Assembly: GCF_021018805.1 (NCBI RefSeq)
Contig: NC_086259.1
Coordinates: 2,480,001 to 2,544,000 of the forward strand
DNA from: Prinia subflava
Lineage: Eukaryota > Chordata > Aves > Passeriformes > Cisticolidae
Length of the DNA stretch: 64,000 nt
Direction: 5' to 3'
Below are positions 61,691 to 64,000 of this stretch, one piece after another (within the stretch, counting starts at the first letter, position 1; every line of letters starts with the position of its first letter). The position numbers and the translations under genes were made by a program. The notes under the pieces were generated by a model. The model ran no database searches, was not told the DNA's origin, and saw nothing but the letters and a program-made list of their open reading frames with translations.

Positions 61691-64000
61691 CTTGCGGTGC
61701 TGTGCAGAGCCCTGCAGTGCCCTGTGGAGCACTGAGCAGCTGTGACTGTTTGCAGGATCCCTCCTGCTGCATGTGGCCGATCAGAGTTGGTTGGTAGCAG
61801 ATTGCCCACTGTGCCCTGATGGTGAAAGAGGAGCCTTCCAGCCTGGTCTGGAGCTGTCCTAGGCTGGGCTGTGCTGCCTGGGACCCGAGACAAGTTGGGA
61901 AGAGCAGACAAGGAGGGAAAATGAGCACAGCAAACAGGAGTGACTCCAGTGTTCTCCTCGTGATCCCTGAGTGTTTAGTGTGAATTTAAAACTGCTTTGA
62001 AACAGCTGATCAGTTCTGTAATGGAATATCATTAAATATTCTTCAAATTTCTGGCCAAAAAACTGCCTTTAAGGGCATGTAGAACAATTGTGTCTCAGGA
62101 GACAGTATCTTAAGTCCCATATTTTTAACACCGGACTGGTCAGAAAAATTTGGGTTTTTTAGACATTAGTATTTTGAACATCAATTTTAGAACATAAGGA
62201 AGGTTTCCTCTTCAACCCTTGCAATTTGAAGAGGAAAATCAGAATTTTTTTCCCCCCAAGATTGTGATAAAGAGGAGCTTGTAATGAGGATATAATCTAT
62301 AGTTCTCCTTACTTATGATAATATGCCAAGGAATAGAGAGCAAAATCATAGTGGAGTTTTTCTCTGAAGAATTTTATTCTGCTGGTGGTGACACACATTT
62401 TAGACTTGTAATATGTTGAAAGATTGTCAAAAATTAAATCAAAGATTCAATATCCAATAAATTGAAAATTAATTAACCCTCTTGTGTTGGAGATAGGATG
62501 AGTATTTTTACAAAAAGCAGAAGGAAGAGTGAAAGATTGAAAATATTTTACTTGGAAAGATGAAGATCAGGAGGTTCATTTTAGATCATCTCATTTCCTT
62601 TCTAATGCAAATCTGATTCTTTGATTATTCACTTATTTATTTATTCTAATACAAAAGGTAAAAATCGTGACATGTTTGGAATGTAGGCATTTTTAATACT
62701 GCAATAATAGTGCAACTATTGCACTCCTTTCATCTATTGGTGAAAAAGGATTTAAAGAAAAAATAATTTTGAATAGAATTAATTAAGGGATTCTTAAAGT
62801 CCTAAGCTTAATGTAACTGCAGTTCTTTAAAGCAGAAAAACAAGAGAGAAAACAAATAATGCCCCTTAAGCAGATGCTTATTCACGTAGGATAAGTAGTC
62901 TTTGATTTTGGAGAGGTGGTGTGACTTGCAGTTGGAAACCTTGATTTATTGTGTCGTTATTTATATCTGCAATAAATGAGGAATAAGCATAAAACATGAA
63001 AAGGAAAATTAAGTATTATGCTAGCTCTCTTGCTATTTTATTTACATGAAATAGGCACTTTTTAATGGTGTATTGCTGTGCCTTTTGTTGACCATATCTG
63101 TACGCCAGGTCTGTCTGCTTGTTTCCATTGGCTTGTCATGTTCACTAATTAGGGAACTGCTGCATGATTCACCTTGTTAATTAGAGGGACTTGCACACAA
63201 AGGCCCTTCGGGCAGTGCGAAAGAAGAGCCTAGCACTAGTGCCCTGAGAAAGCTACAGCCTGTGAAGTAATTCTTCTCATCTACCTTCTATTTTTTATTT
63301 GAAATGAATAAATCATTGAGATTTTCCTTGTGGAGTGAGAATGCAAGATTTCACATCTTTGTAAGATGTAAATTATATGTGATCAATAGAAGAGGATGAC
63401 TACTGTATTGTACTTACAAGATTCCCTAATTTACTCCTTGTCAGTGTCTGAGAAATTGCTTGAAATATTTTGTCCCCACACTGTGGTGCGTTGTTCCCTT
63501 GATCTGCAGCACAAACGAGCGGTAGCGGTTTTGCTGCGGTTAAATCTAAAATAGAAAAGATGTAGATTATTTAAATTCAAGCTTGTTTTGCATCCCCAGT
63601 GGAAGTTCCATTTTACAAGTGAACCCCCAGCACTACCCCCACAACTTTTAAGGGGAAGAAGGTGGTGGGCGTGTGGCTATTTTTGTTCCCGCTGCCTCAA
63701 ACCTCCCTTTCCAGCAGAGCAGCATACTTGCTGTATTGTGTATTCTTCAGTTGAATATAGTTTCAGAATAAATTAAATTTGTTTTTGTCATGTCACTTAG
63801 ACTTGATCAAACCACGATCCAGACTGCAGAAGAGGATATTGCGTTAAAAGTGCACAACCAGTCGCTACACTGCACATTTCCCATCTGTTTATGACACTTC
63901 AGACATTAACTCCAATGCCATTCGCTCTAACTATTTGATTAAAATTACTTATTACAGCCAAATGATTTTTAGTAGATTGCTACATTTGCCTCATTTCCTC

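Larger units (their letters stand above)
45440..64000 (+). other. Partial TAF4B intron, at least 18.6 kb, rich in tandem arrays
   Basis: Runs from the donor of coding exon 6 to the window edge. It holds five tandem arrays (46755-47530, 47585-48742, 51480-51925, 56511-57580 and 60655-61690), a CR1 tail (about 54230-54620), a CT/TA microsatellite (about 55773-55807) and a CpG-dense segment (56395-56510). No downstream TAF4-family exon is visible. The AT-rich stretches 48950-51480, 51930-54230, 57590-60650 and 61700-64000 show nothing I can call a gene. Confidence 0.75.

Noticed and set aside
60525..61928. Frames of 370-440 codons on both strands over the 58/63-bp array, superficially like a Cys-rich or keratin-associated protein
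   Set aside because: Three + frames and several - frames are open together and the Cys pattern is set by the DNA period. No start context or splice structure supports it.
45440..64000. Search for the next TAF4-family exon (Gln-rich ELAQ segment, basic end)
   Set aside because: No matching coding block was seen on the + strand, so the remaining exons are taken to lie beyond the window.

Overview
The window looks like one stretch of a bird gene, and the gene is a TAF4-family subunit of the general transcription factor TFIID. Six coding exons on the + strand (2583-2685, 6718-6832, 13929-14098, 32335-32465, 35444-35569 and 45383-45439) join in perfect reading phase into 234 codons. They cover a Gln/Thr-rich linker, the TAF4 histone fold (DDDDINDVASMAGVNL onward) and the charged coiled-coil stretch after it. 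I assign the gene to TAF4B rather than TAF4. The histone-fold residues depart clearly from the extremely conserved vertebrate TAF4 and share TAF4B-like words (VNLNEE, IQSCKDEPFL, QHRM). The start of the gene lies left of the window, and the last exons lie right of it. Nothing else in the window has the marks of a gene.

A bird, probably a songbird, is suggested by CR1 LINE tails near 12.1-12.6, 28.8-29.6 and 54.2-54.6 kb. It is also suggested by AT-rich macrochromosome-like introns dotted with short GC-rich patches and GC-rich tandem repeats. The species is inference.

Layout. 1-30.4 kb: three exons in AT-rich introns with two CR1 tails, one ancient SINE-like relic and four GC-rich patches, but no sizeable tandem arrays. 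30.4-33.8 kb: a CpG-rich 38-bp minisatellite running into an (AAGGG)n array, exon 4, then a CAGCC/CAGCA array and a 114-bp duplication. 33.8-46.7 kb: exons 5 and 6 in ordinary intron. 46.7-64 kb: one partial intron holding five more arrays: a 38-bp CTGCAG-rich repeat, a GGGCA/GGTGAGC repeat, a 49-bp repeat, a 1.07-kb (CCTTC)n array and a 58/63-bp repeat. Tandem repeats make up about 6 kb, all within the right-hand 34 kb.

The long open frames in these arrays (up to several hundred codons, often in several frames and both strands) are by-products of stop-free repeat units, not genes. The most notable point is that the frame of exon 4 stays open across its 5' splice site and through the whole adjacent array, so retention of that intron would add a 366-residue low-complexity tail. 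Next come the inverted pair of intronic AAGGG/CCCTT arrays, and the dense CpG segments that border three of the pentamer arrays. I found no operon, CRISPR array, defence system, RNA gene or intact mobile element.
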